Translations under genes and position numbers: made by a program | Shown here: positions 1 through 5,097 of the stretch, one piece after another | Numbering within the stretch: position 1 is the stretch's first letter | How the letters are laid out: each line of letters starts with the position of its first letter | The notes under the pieces: model-generated | Told to the model about the DNA's origin: nothing | What the model saw: only the letters and a program-made list of their open reading frames with translations | Database searches by the model: none | NCBI GenBank assembly: GCA_900542165.1 | Contig: UQMM01000052.1 | Coordinates: 1-5,097, forward strand | Length of the DNA: 5,097 nt | DNA from: an uncultured Collinsella sp. | GTDB lineage: Bacteria; Actinomycetota; Coriobacteriia; Coriobacteriales; Coriobacteriaceae | Direction of reading: 5' to 3'

Positions 1-597
1 GCCGATGGCGAGGCCCAGGCCCACGCCCAAGATAATCTGCTTGGCCAGCAGTGCGGGAATGTTGATGTCGCCGCCGGCCGCGAGTGTGGCGAGCACGGCG
101 GTGAGCATATAGGCGACGGGATCGTTGGAGCCCGATTCGACCTCGAGCAGCGAGTCGGTGCCGCCCTTCAGCGACAGGCTGTGCTCGCGCAGAACGCTAA
201 AGACGCTGGCCGCGTCGGTGGATGCCACGACTGATCCCAGCAGCAGGCCGCCGATCCAGTCGAAGCCCAGCACGAAGTGGGCGAACACGCCGGTGATGCC
301 TGCGGTGATGACGACGCCGAGCGTGCTCAGCAGCACCGCGGGCACGGCGACGGGCTTGGCGCGGTCGATGTTGGTGTTAAAGCCGCCGTAGAACATGATG
401 AACAGCAGCGCCGTGCTGCAGACGGTTTCGGTGAGCGCGTAGTCGCTAAAGTCGATATGCGCCGGGCCGTTGACGCCCAACAGCATGCCGAGCGCGATAA
501 AGATGAGCAGGGTGGGGAAGGGGAGTTTTTTGCCGACGGGTTTGATGGTCAGGCACAAAATGATGACGAGGCCGATAAAGAGAAGGATCTGGTTCAT
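1..597 (-). CDS. Potassium/proton antiporter, NhaP2/CvrA-like (CPA family), N-terminal part
   Basis: Inner-membrane cation/proton antiporter expected to export K+ (or Na+) in exchange for H+. Reading the minus strand from ATG at 597 gives 199 codons without a stop, running off the left edge; family members are usually well over 500 residues, so the rest of the membrane domain and any cytoplasmic TrkA_C-like domain lie outside. Visible are hydrophobic helices at about residues 4-18, 28-42, 58-71, 83-108 and 113-125. The family hallmarks are STDAA (126-130, with D128 in the unwound transport helix) and LEVESGSNDPVA (151-162, with the N158-D159 ion-binding pair); both match NhaP2-type proteins closely. 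An AGGAG ribosome site at 610-614 lies 12 nt from the ATG, slightly far, but no upstream in-frame start exists nearby. It is transcribed away from the phosphoesterase at 851. Family assignment is strong; the exact ion is not readable from the sequence. Confidence 0.9.
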   Translation of the reverse strand, partial: MNQILLFIGLVIILCLTIKPVGKKLPFPTLLIFIALGMLLGVNGPAHIDFSDYALTETVCSTALLFIMFYGGFNTNIDRAKPVAVPAVLLSTLGVVITAGITGVFAHFVLGFDWIGGLLLGSVVASTDAASVFSVLREHSLSLKGGTDSLLEVESGSNDPVAYMLTAVLATLAAGGDINIPALLAKQIILGVGLGLAIG

Positions 598-711
598 AGA
601 TGGTGTCCGCTCCTGGGTGGTTGGCGTGGCACGGTCAGTTGTCTGCGGTTATTTGTACCCAAAGATGGTGGGTTTATGGGGTTGGATTGCGGGCGTGCGC
701 GATATCGTCAT

Positions 712-726
712 AGACGGCTGCCGTCT
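712..726. promoter_or_regulatory. 15-bp palindrome in the divergent intergenic region, operator-like
   Basis: AGACGGC-T-GCCGTCT is a perfect 7-bp inverted repeat around a single T. It lies between the two divergent genes, about 20 bp upstream of the -35 box at 747. The one-base centre favours a dimeric protein site over an RNA hairpin, and only three T's follow, so it is not a terminator. No regulator gene is present in the window to pair with it. Confidence 0.35.
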
Positions 727-746
727 TTGCCTCTGCTCGGAAACCC

Positions 747-775
747 TTTCCAGCTTTATTGCAACGGAGTACAAT
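747..775 (+). promoter_or_regulatory. Sigma-A-type promoter of the metallophosphoesterase gene
   Basis: TTTCCA at 747-752 (4 of 6 matches to TTGACA) is separated by exactly 17 bp from TACAAT at 770-775 (5 of 6 matches to TATAAT). This predicts transcription starting near 782 and a leader of about 70 nt ahead of the ATG at 851. It is the best promoter match seen in this intergenic region; no equally good match was found for the minus-strand antiporter gene. Confidence 0.55.
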
Positions 776-807
776 GGGTAACGTTTAAGTTCAACTTGAA
801 GTTTTAG

Positions 808-832
808 TTGCGGCACCGGGCTTCGGCCGCAA
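808..832 (+). other. Leader hairpin upstream of the metallophosphoesterase start
   Basis: TTGCGGC (808-814) and GCCGCAA (826-832) form a perfect 7-bp stem with an 11-nt loop. It sits inside the predicted 5' leader and ends four bases before the ribosome site AAGGAG (836-841), which is 9 nt from the ATG. The ribosome site is not in the stem, so a role in mRNA stability or translation tuning is possible but not shown. There is no T-run, so it is not a terminator. Confidence 0.35.
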
Positions 833-850
833 TGCAAGGAGAGGCGTACC

Positions 851-1690
851 ATGGCGATCTATGTGACATCTGACGCTCACGGGCACGTGCGTGCGCTTGA
901 CGAGGCCCTGTCTAAGATCTCGTTGACGTCCGACGACACACTGTACGTGCTGGGCGACATGATCGATCGCGGGCCCGATCCGGTCGGTGTTATTAAGCTC
1001 GTGCGCTCGCTGCCCAACGCCCGCGTGCTCAAGGGCAATCACGAGCAGATCATGCTCGATGCCATCATTGGCCAGGATCCGCTCGATGCCGAGACCTGGG
1101 ATATCAACGGTGGCTGGACGACGCGCGAGCAGCTCAACGACATGGAATTTGAGGCATACGAGGAGCTCGTGCGATGGATGGCCGCGCTGCCGCTCTACGC
1201 GGTGGTCGAGACTGCCGAGCGGCCGTACCTGCTGGTGCACGCCGGCATTCAGACCGAGGCGGCGCGTGCGTTTTTGCTTGAGCATGGTGTCGATTGTGCC
1301 GATGGCGTCGGAGCGGTGGGTGCTGATCGCGAGCTGCTGCAGCAGATGCTCGCAGTGCAGTCGTCCGATGACCTGCTGTGGATTCGTCACGGCTATTGGG
1401 ATGTGCCGACCGGGCTGCTTTCTGCCGAGGGCAAGGGTCCGGTCGTGGTGAGCGGTCACACGCCAACGGTGTCGCTCGGGCGTTATTGCGAGGTCGGTGG
1501 TCTTGCGGGGCTCGATGAGGAGTCGGGCCGCGGGCAGATCGTGCGCCTGGGCGGCGAGGATGCCGCCGGTGTGCCCGATCGCATCGACATCGACTGCGCT
1601 GCCGCCACCGGCTCCGAGTTCGGTCGCGTGGGCATCCTGCGCCTGGACGACGGGGCGGAGTTCTACGCGAACATCAACCCGGGCGAATAA
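851..1690 (+). CDS. PPP-family metallophosphoesterase (serine/threonine phosphatase-like)
   Basis: A complete 279-residue cytoplasmic hydrolase of the calcineurin-like phosphoesterase superfamily, predicted to use two bound metal ions to cleave a phosphoester. All PPP signatures are in order: SDAHGH (7-12; D8, H10), GDMIDRG (35-41; D36, R40), GNHE (62-65; N63, H64), LVHAG (128-132; H130) and SGHTP (201-205; H203). A hydrophobic-acidic beta segment near 246-275 closes the fold. There is no signal peptide or membrane helix. The ATG at 851 is supported by AAGGAG at 836-841. The insert NGGWTT (86-91) after the GNHE helix is typical of bacterial PrpA/ApaH-like PPP enzymes. The substrate could be a phosphoprotein, a dinucleoside polyphosphate or another small phosphoester; the sequence does not decide. 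The gene appears monocistronic, divergent from the antiporter and convergent with the flippase. The 302-codon frame on the opposite strand is a shadow. Confidence 0.9.
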   Translation: MAIYVTSDAHGHVRALDEALSKISLTSDDTLYVLGDMIDRGPDPVGVIKLVRSLPNARVLKGNHEQIMLDAIIGQDPLDAETWDINGGWTTREQLNDMEFEAYEELVRWMAALPLYAVVETAERPYLLVHAGIQTEAARAFLLEHGVDCADGVGAVGADRELLQQMLAVQSSDDLLWIRHGYWDVPTGLLSAEGKGPVVVSGHTPTVSLGRYCEVGGLAGLDEESGRGQIVRLGGEDAAGVPDRIDIDCAAATGSEFGRVGILRLDDGAEFYANINPGE

Positions 1691-1704
1691 TCGGTGCAAG
1701 GGGT

Positions 1705-1802
1705 AGCTAATTTGGGACGGGGCTTTTTTGACTACTTTTGCCCTTCTGCCCGCTAATTGATTTCTCTGGGACGGGGATTAAATAATCATTTGGCTGCCCG
1801 CT
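1705..1802. repeat. Imperfect tandem duplication of a ~48-bp intergenic module
   Basis: Three short blocks occur twice in the same order. They are GCTAATT (1706-1712 and 1752-1758), TGGGACGGGG (1713-1722 and 1767-1776, exact 10-mer) and CTGCCCGCT (1746-1754 and 1794-1802, exact 9-mer). The offsets are 46, 54 and 48 bp, so the copies have diverged by small indels. Copy 1 carries a six-T run after the 10-mer; copy 2 carries GATTA-AA-TAATC at 1776-1787. No ORF or plausible terminator stem explains it. The GGGACG core recurs in the repeat cluster near 3700-3757. Confidence 0.5.
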
Positions 1803-1804
1803 GG

Positions 1805-1927
1805 CTAAGTGAGTAGACTTTTTTGGAAATGCCGAGCACCCAACATATTTGCCTCAATAAAACCGCAGGTCACAGACTTGTGCTCTGTTGGTGTGGTCGG
1901 AGATTCGGTAAAAGTCTACTCACTTAG
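1805..1927. repeat. 123-bp palindromic element with perfect 18-bp terminal inverted repeats
   Basis: CTAAGTGAGTAGACTTTT (1805-1822) is the exact reverse complement of 1910-1927. The symmetry continues inward in register: GAA (1826-1828) pairs with TTC (1904-1906), CCGA (1832-1835) with TCGG (1897-1900), CAC (1837-1839) with GTG (1893-1895), and CCAACA (1840-1845) with TGTTGG (1886-1891), broken only by a few mismatches and one bulged T at 1892. The apex (1846-1885) contains ACAGA/TCTGT at 1872-1876 and 1884-1888. The whole would fold into one long hairpin. Size, non-coding content and location between convergent genes fit a MITE-like or other palindromic repeat. A structured RNA or bidirectional terminator is an alternative, but no T-run follows the stem. 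No clear target-site duplication is visible. Confidence 0.65.
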
Positions 1928-2006
1928 TTTTGCGTGATGAATATTGTCCGCAACGAGACCCCAGACGGGGTGATTCCATCGCAAATTCCGGTGACCGGGC
2001 AGCTAA

Positions 2007-3587
2007 TTAGGCGCCGTATGGGTTGCGGTCGCGTTCTATGCGCTGGCGGATGTGGGCGTACTCGATTATCAGTAGCACCAGGAGTAGGGCCATGATGGCT
2101 AGGTAGCTCACCACAGCGCCCATCAGACCCAGCAGCTTAATCAAGATCACCGGCAGCACCACGCTTACGGCGAAGCAGATCAGGTAGATCTTGGTGACGT
2201 CTCCAGCGTGGCGTAGCACCGTGATGATGGCGTAGATAAAGTCGATGGCCGCGGTGACGCCGCCGGCGACGACCATCAGCAACGCCAGCGTACGGTAGCG
2301 CTCAAAGCTGAGGCCGTACATAAAGCTCATGAGGGGAATACCGGGACCTGCCATAAATGCGGCGCACACGCCGGTGATGGCCACGATCAGCGCCATAACG
2401 GCAACAATAATCAGGTCAAAGCGACGACGCTTGCGAGGATTAGCCCAAATGCTCGACAAGCGCAGGAGCTGCGGTTTATAGATAAATCCAATGCTCAACA
2501 GAATAGCCTGCGCCGGAAAGAACAGGGCATTAAAGTACAGCTGATATTTGTATGCCAGCTTGCCTTCCATCACAAACTTGGGCATGCTCTCAATTAGGTT
2601 GAACAGGAATAGCGCGCCAAAGAGTGGGGCGCACTGGACAAACAGGTGGCCGACCTCGCGCAGGCTTACGCGGCGCGATTTTTCGGTCTCGAGCAGGGCG
2701 AGCGGCGCGGTGACCAGCACGAGCGAGGCGATCGCGGCGATGCCCATGGCCATGGCCGCGATGGGCATGCTACGCGTGAGGAACAGCGCCACGCTGAAGA
2801 CCGCGATGACGCCGACGGAGCGTAGCGTTTGACTCATGCCAGCCAAGTAGAGCTTGTCGGCCTGCTGCAGGCGGCCTTCGTACACGTCGGCGACGCCGTC
2901 GATCACCTTGTAGAGGTAGACGCCCAGGCCGATCGTCGCCATATGCGCGTCATAGCCGCGGGCGCTGCTGTACATGAGGCCGCAGCCTAGGGCGAGCGCT
3001 CCGCAAAGCCAGCGGTTGAGCTGGTAGGAGGCAAAGGACGTCTTTTCGTCGATGTCTGAGACCTGGAAATTGCGCACGCCGTAGTTGCACGCGATCATGA
3101 TGAGCGTGCCGGTGACGAAGGCGATGGAGAATTTGCCTGCTTCTTCGGCGCCCACGAGCTGTGTGGACACGATGGTGAGCAGAGGAAACGCCATGCCCCA
3201 CACGGCGGTGCCCAGGGTATTCCAGAGATAGTCGCGGCGGGTGGCGTGCTCCTCGTATTCCGCTTCCTGCATGGAGAAGCCGCCGCCGTAGATGGCGCCG
3301 AGCAGGCGGTTCCACCAAGCGTTGACCATGCGGCGGACGGGGCCGGGCTCCTGATCGCGTTCGCGCCGGCGACGTGTGGCTTGGCTGCTATCGGGTCCGC
3401 CGGCGTTGCGCTGACTCAGCTCCTGGATGCGTGCGAGCTCTTCGGCCGTGTGGGAGGCAGGGAAGAGGCCGTTCTCGATGCGGCCGCCCTGGGCCTTCGC
3501 GGCGCCGTCTTTCAATGCAGCGGGGTTGGAGATGCCGTTGCGGCGGGCGATGGCGCGGCGAATGCTATCGAGGGGCGTGATGCTCAA
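2007..3587 (-). CDS. Polysaccharide flippase-like membrane protein (MOP/Wzx-type)
   Basis: A multi-pass membrane protein most like Wzx/oligosaccharide flippases, which move lipid-linked glycans across the membrane. About 12 hydrophobic helices are visible (numbered from the upstream ATG at 3638: about 138-162, 170-188, 210-226, 232-250, 272-288, 292-314, 335-350, 366-387, 408-430, 449-476, 483-502, 505-526), ending in a short basic tail. About 130 mostly polar, basic residues precede the first helix, including a run of arginines near 89-94; this is long for the family. I prefer the TTG start at 3587 (526 residues). It has AAAGGA at 3595-3600 with 7-nt spacing, and a TATACT -10 box at 3616-3621 would start the mRNA just upstream. 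The ATG at 3638 (543 residues) has no ribosome site. Family assignment rests on topology and overall character, not on a catalytic motif. No glycosyltransferase neighbours are in the window. Confidence 0.75.
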   Translation of the reverse strand: MSITPLDSIRRAIARRNGISNPAALKDGAAKAQGGRIENGLFPASHTAEELARIQELSQRNAGGPDSSQATRRRRERDQEPGPVRRMVNAWWNRLLGAIYGGGFSMQEAEYEEHATRRDYLWNTLGTAVWGMAFPLLTIVSTQLVGAEEAGKFSIAFVTGTLIMIACNYGVRNFQVSDIDEKTSFASYQLNRWLCGALALGCGLMYSSARGYDAHMATIGLGVYLYKVIDGVADVYEGRLQQADKLYLAGMSQTLRSVGVIAVFSVALFLTRSMPIAAMAMGIAAIASLVLVTAPLALLETEKSRRVSLREVGHLFVQCAPLFGALFLFNLIESMPKFVMEGKLAYKYQLYFNALFFPAQAILLSIGFIYKPQLLRLSSIWANPRKRRRFDLIIVAVMALIVAITGVCAAFMAGPGIPLMSFMYGLSFERYRTLALLMVVAGGVTAAIDFIYAIITVLRHAGDVTKIYLICFAVSVVLPVILIKLLGLMGAVVSYLAIMALLLVLLIIEYAHIRQRIERDRNPYGA

Positions 3588-3615
3588 AGCGGGGTCCTTT
3601 CTATTGCTGCGCTCT

Positions 3616-3621
3616 AGTATA
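3616..3621 (-). promoter_or_regulatory. Candidate -10 box for the flippase gene
   Basis: On the minus strand this reads TATACT, 5 of 6 matches to TATAAT. Transcription would start near 3609, ahead of the AAAGGA ribosome site (3595-3600) and TTG at 3587. No -35 hexamer is recognisable at 15-19 bp, so the promoter would be weak or activator-dependent. It lies inside the reading frame if the ATG at 3638 is used, which argues against that start. Confidence 0.4.
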
Positions 3622-3646
3622 GTCGCGGTGGTATCCATTCGTGTTT

Positions 3647-3663
3647 TTGAACAGGTTGTTCAA
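3647..3663. promoter_or_regulatory. 17-bp palindrome TTGAACA-N3-TGTTCAA, operator-like
   Basis: Perfect 7-bp arms flank a GGT centre. It lies upstream of the flippase -10 box, with its centre about 46 bp before the predicted start of transcription, where an activator could replace a missing -35 box. A related sequence with TTGAA and TGTTCAA arms but a wider centre occurs at 3763-3781 inside a repeat hairpin, so it could instead be part of that repeat family. Its binding protein is unknown. Confidence 0.4.
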
Positions 3664-3689
3664 TAATTTCGGCGGCGCCATTCAGTAGT

Positions 3690-3745
3690 CGGCACTTAGG
3701 GACGTTCCTTATGTGCCGGCACTTTGGGAACGTCCCTAAGTGCCG
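3690..3745. repeat. REP-like hairpin with perfect 19-bp arms
   Basis: CGGCACTTAGGGACGTTCC (3690-3708) is the exact reverse complement of 3727-3745. The 18-nt loop contains its own perfect palindrome GTGCCGGCAC (3713-3722), and the GTGCCGGCA word recurs at 3741-3749 apart from its first base context, linking it to the next hairpin. No gene covers the region and no T-run follows, so an intergenic repetitive palindrome is the best description. Confidence 0.6.
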
Positions 3746-3751
3746 GCATCC

Positions 3752-3791
3752 GGGGACGCTCCTTGAATGTTGCCTGTTCAAGAGTGTCCCC
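3752..3791. repeat. Second REP-like hairpin with a ~15-bp stem
   Basis: GGGGACGCT (3752-3760) pairs with AGTGTCCCC (3783-3791, one G-T pair), then after a bulged C at 3761, CTTGAA (3762-3767) pairs with TTCAAG (3777-3782). The loop is the 9 nt at 3768-3776. The GGGGACGCTCC side resembles GGGACGTTCC of the preceding hairpin, so the two look like diverged members of one repeat family in tandem. Confidence 0.55.
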
Positions 3792-3825
3792 AATGACTAG
3801 TCGTTTAAGAACGTTCCCAATGACT
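3787..3825. repeat. Direct repeat pair CCCAATGACT, 27-bp period
   Basis: CCCAATGACT occurs exactly at 3789-3798 and 3816-3825. Each copy is preceded by a related T/C run (GTCC before the first, GTTC before the second). The first copy runs into the 8-bp palindrome GACTAGTC (3795-3802). The pair continues the hairpin cluster to its left, and together they occupy 3690-3825 between divergent genes. Confidence 0.5.
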
Positions 3826-3854
3826 GGGCCGCTTGCCTGCGATTTTTGACCGTT

Positions 3855-3892
3855 GGGCGGGCTTGCCGCCCTTGCCGCAAAAACGTTTTTGC
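3855..3892. promoter_or_regulatory. Hairpin plus 16-bp perfect palindrome upstream of pckA
   Basis: GGGCGG (3855-3860) and CCGCCC (3866-3871) form a 6-bp stem with a 5-nt loop. Six bases later comes GCAAAAACGTTTTTGC (3877-3892), a perfect, centre-free palindrome. The palindrome overlaps the expected -35 region of the candidate pckA promoter (-10-like TACAAC at 3901-3906), a usual place for a repressor site. The stem is not followed directly by a T-run, so a terminator is less likely. Binding protein unknown. Confidence 0.4.
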
Positions 3893-3900
3893 ATATCGGG

Positions 3901-3906
3901 TACAAC
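3901..3906 (+). promoter_or_regulatory. Candidate pckA -10 box
   Basis: TACAAC (4 of 6 to TATAAT) sits in GTACAACGGG, close to GTACAATGGG of the other plus-strand promoter at 769-778. Transcription would start near 3913. No good -35 hexamer lies 17 bp upstream (CAAAAA), so the call is weak. Confidence 0.25.
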
Positions 3907-3909
3907 GGG

Positions 3910-3925
3910 CTTTACGTGAGTAAAG
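3910..3925. promoter_or_regulatory. 16-bp inverted repeat overlapping the predicted pckA transcription start
   Basis: CTTTAC-GTGA-GTAAAG has perfect 6-bp arms and a 4-bp centre. It begins three bases after the candidate -10 box, where a bound repressor would block initiation; as RNA it could also form a small hairpin at the 5' end of the message. It ends 41 bp before the pckA start codon. Confidence 0.4.
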
Positions 3926-3966
3926 TGCGCGCCGCGTCCACGTGCCGCGTTTTTAAAGGAGGCCCC

Positions 3967-5097
3967 ATGCCTGGTGTTACCCCTGCAGAAGTTCTGTCCA
4001 ATTTTGGCATTACGCTGGTCGAAGACCCCGCTGAGAACCAGCCCCGCCTGCTGGTTGACCTGCCGGCAGCCGAGCTCGTCGAGCATGCCATCCGCCGCAA
4101 CGAAGGCCGCATGGCATCCAACGGCGCGCTGGTGATCGAGACGGGGGAGCGTACCGGACGTTCGCCCAACGACCGCTTTATCGTTGACACCCCCGATGTC
4201 CACGACAAGATTGCCTGGGGCGCCGTCAACCGCCCGCTGTCCGTCGAAAGCTACGAGGTCATCAAAGCCGGCATCGTCGACTATCTCAACGAGCGCGATG
4301 TGTTCGTCACCCGCGGCATGGCCGGCGCCGACCGCAACCATACGCGCCGCCTGCTCGTCGCCTGCGAGCGTGCCAGCCAGGCGCTCTTCATTAAGCAGAT
4401 GCTCGCCCGCCCGCTCGCCCGCGAAATCGCGCGCACCGGCGAGCCGGACTTCTGCGTGCTCGCCGCGCCGGGCTACCAATGCGACCCTGCCATCAAGGGC
4501 CTCAACTCCAGCGCCGCCGTGGTCATCAACTTCCAGGAGCGCGTGATTTTGGTCGCGGGTACCGGCTACTCCGGCGAGATCAAAAAGTCCATCTTCAGCG
4601 TTATGAATTACTTGCTGCCCGTCGAGGACGACGTGCTGCCCATGCATTGCTCGGCCAGCATGGATCCCGTCACGCACGAGACTGCCGTGTTCTTTGGCCT
4701 GTCCGGCACGGGCAAGACCACGCTTTCGGTCAATCCCACGCGCCTGCTGATCGGCGACGACGAGCACGGTTGGTCCGACATGGGTATCTTCAACATCGAG
4801 GGTGGCTGCTACGCAAAATGCGAGGGCCTGGACGCCTTCCACGAGCCCGAGATCTTCAACGCTGTCCGCTTTGGCGCCATTTGCGAAAACGTGGTGCTCG
4901 ATGAGAACCGCAAACCCAACTACGACGACATCTCGATCACGCACAACACGCGCGTGGCCTATCCCGTGGAGCACATTCCTAACGCGTGGACTAAGGGCAT
5001 GGGCACCACTCCGAGTGTCGTGCTGTTCCTGACTTGCGACGCTTTTGGCGTGCTGCCGCCCATCTCACGCCTGACGGCCGATGCCGCTATGTACCAC
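3967..5097 (+). CDS. pckA: Phosphoenolpyruvate carboxykinase (ATP), N-terminal part
   Basis: Cytosolic enzyme interconverting oxaloacetate + ATP and phosphoenolpyruvate + CO2 + ADP. It serves gluconeogenesis, or in fermenting anaerobes CO2 fixation to oxaloacetate. The frame is open for 377 codons to the right edge; the family is usually about 530-540 residues, so roughly 30% is missing. Signatures are ERTGRSPNDRF (61-71, substrate-binding R65), GYSGEIKK (200-207, Y201 and metal-binding K207), MHCSA (226-230, metal-binding H227), the kinase-1a P-loop GLSGTGKTTLS (244-254, K250/T251), kinase-2 GDDEHGW (263-269, D265), NTR with R329, and FGVLPPISRLTAD near the end. These are the ATP-type motifs, not the GTP-type. 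The start is fixed by AAAGGAGG at 3955-3962, a very strong ribosome site with short 4-nt spacing. It is divergent from the flippase, with palindromes in the upstream region suggesting regulation. The long antisense frame here is a shadow. Confidence 0.97.
   Translation, partial: MPGVTPAEVLSNFGITLVEDPAENQPRLLVDLPAAELVEHAIRRNEGRMASNGALVIETGERTGRSPNDRFIVDTPDVHDKIAWGAVNRPLSVESYEVIKAGIVDYLNERDVFVTRGMAGADRNHTRRLLVACERASQALFIKQMLARPLAREIARTGEPDFCVLAAPGYQCDPAIKGLNSSAAVVINFQERVILVAGTGYSGEIKKSIFSVMNYLLPVEDDVLPMHCSASMDPVTHETAVFFGLSGTGKTTLSVNPTRLLIGDDEHGWSDMGIFNIEGGCYAKCEGLDAFHEPEIFNAVRFGAICENVVLDENRKPNYDDISITHNTRVAYPVEHIPNAWTKGMGTTPSVVLFLTCDAFGVLPPISRLTADAAMYH

Noticed and set aside
649..852. 67-codon minus-strand frame in the divergent intergenic region
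   Set aside because: No ribosome site, overlaps the promoter and leader of the phosphoesterase, and shows no recognisable protein features.
791..1699. 302-codon open frame on the minus strand opposite the metallophosphoesterase
   Set aside because: It is antisense to a gene with all PPP motifs intact, and its product is His/Arg-rich with no recognisable domain. This is typical of GC-rich shadow frames.
1714..1729. Possible intrinsic terminator of the phosphoesterase (GGGACGGGGC followed by six T's)
   Set aside because: No upstream sequence pairs with the G-rich stretch, so there is no stem; the segment is better explained as copy 1 of the tandem module.
1805..1927. Integron attC site
   Set aside because: The ends lack the RYYYAAC and GTTRRRY core sites and the near-perfect outer arms do not fit attC architecture; no cassette-like gene adjoins it.
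1958..1998. Small inverted repeats ACCCC-AGAC-GGGGT (1958-1971) and CCGGT-G-ACCGG (1988-1998) as a terminator for the flippase
   Set aside because: Both are short and neither is followed by a convincing T-run on the minus strand; they remain possible weak structures only.
3696..3905. 69-codon minus-strand frame across the repeat cluster
   Set aside because: It consists mostly of translated hairpin and direct-repeat sequence and has no evidence of being coding.
3805..4974. 389-codon open frame on the minus strand opposite pckA
   Set aside because: pckA carries all its catalytic motifs on the plus strand; the antisense product shows no family features and is explained by high third-position GC.

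Overview
The window is high-GC, actinobacteria-like DNA with strong G/C preference at third codon positions, so long shadow ORFs appear antisense to the real genes. The combination of an ATP-type PEP carboxykinase, an NhaP2-like antiporter and intergenic regions full of GGGACG-type hairpin repeats suggests a gut Coriobacteriia (Collinsella-like) chromosome. This placement is inference from style and gene content; there is no rRNA or marker gene to confirm it.

Layout: (1) 1-597, minus strand, the N-terminal 199 codons of a CPA-type K+/H+ antiporter, cut by the window edge. (2) 598-850, a divergent intergenic region with a short perfect palindrome and a good sigma-A-type promoter driving the next gene. 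(3) 851-1690, plus strand, a complete PPP-family metallophosphoesterase with all metal-ligand motifs. (4) 1691-2006, a convergent intergenic region with no gene, holding an imperfect tandem duplication (GCTAATT / TGGGACGGGG / CTGCCCGCT module) and a 123-bp palindromic element with perfect 18-bp outer arms. (5) 2007-3587 (or 3638), minus strand, a polysaccharide flippase-like membrane protein with a long basic N-terminal extension. (6) 3588-3966, a divergent intergenic region with a TTGAACA/TGTTCAA palindrome, a cluster of REP-like hairpins and direct repeats, then two more palindromes in the leader of the next gene. (7) 3967-5097, plus strand, the first 377 codons of ATP-dependent PEP carboxykinase (pckA), cut by the right edge.

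The four genes do not form an operon: orientations are minus, plus, minus, plus, and each looks singly transcribed. They cover ion homeostasis, phosphoester hydrolysis, envelope glycan export and gluconeogenesis/anaplerosis, with no evident shared pathway. The coding part is ordinary housekeeping. The unusual content lies in the two repeat-bearing intergenic regions, which look like small non-coding repeat elements. I see no tRNA, rRNA, CRISPR array, transposase gene or new multi-gene system.
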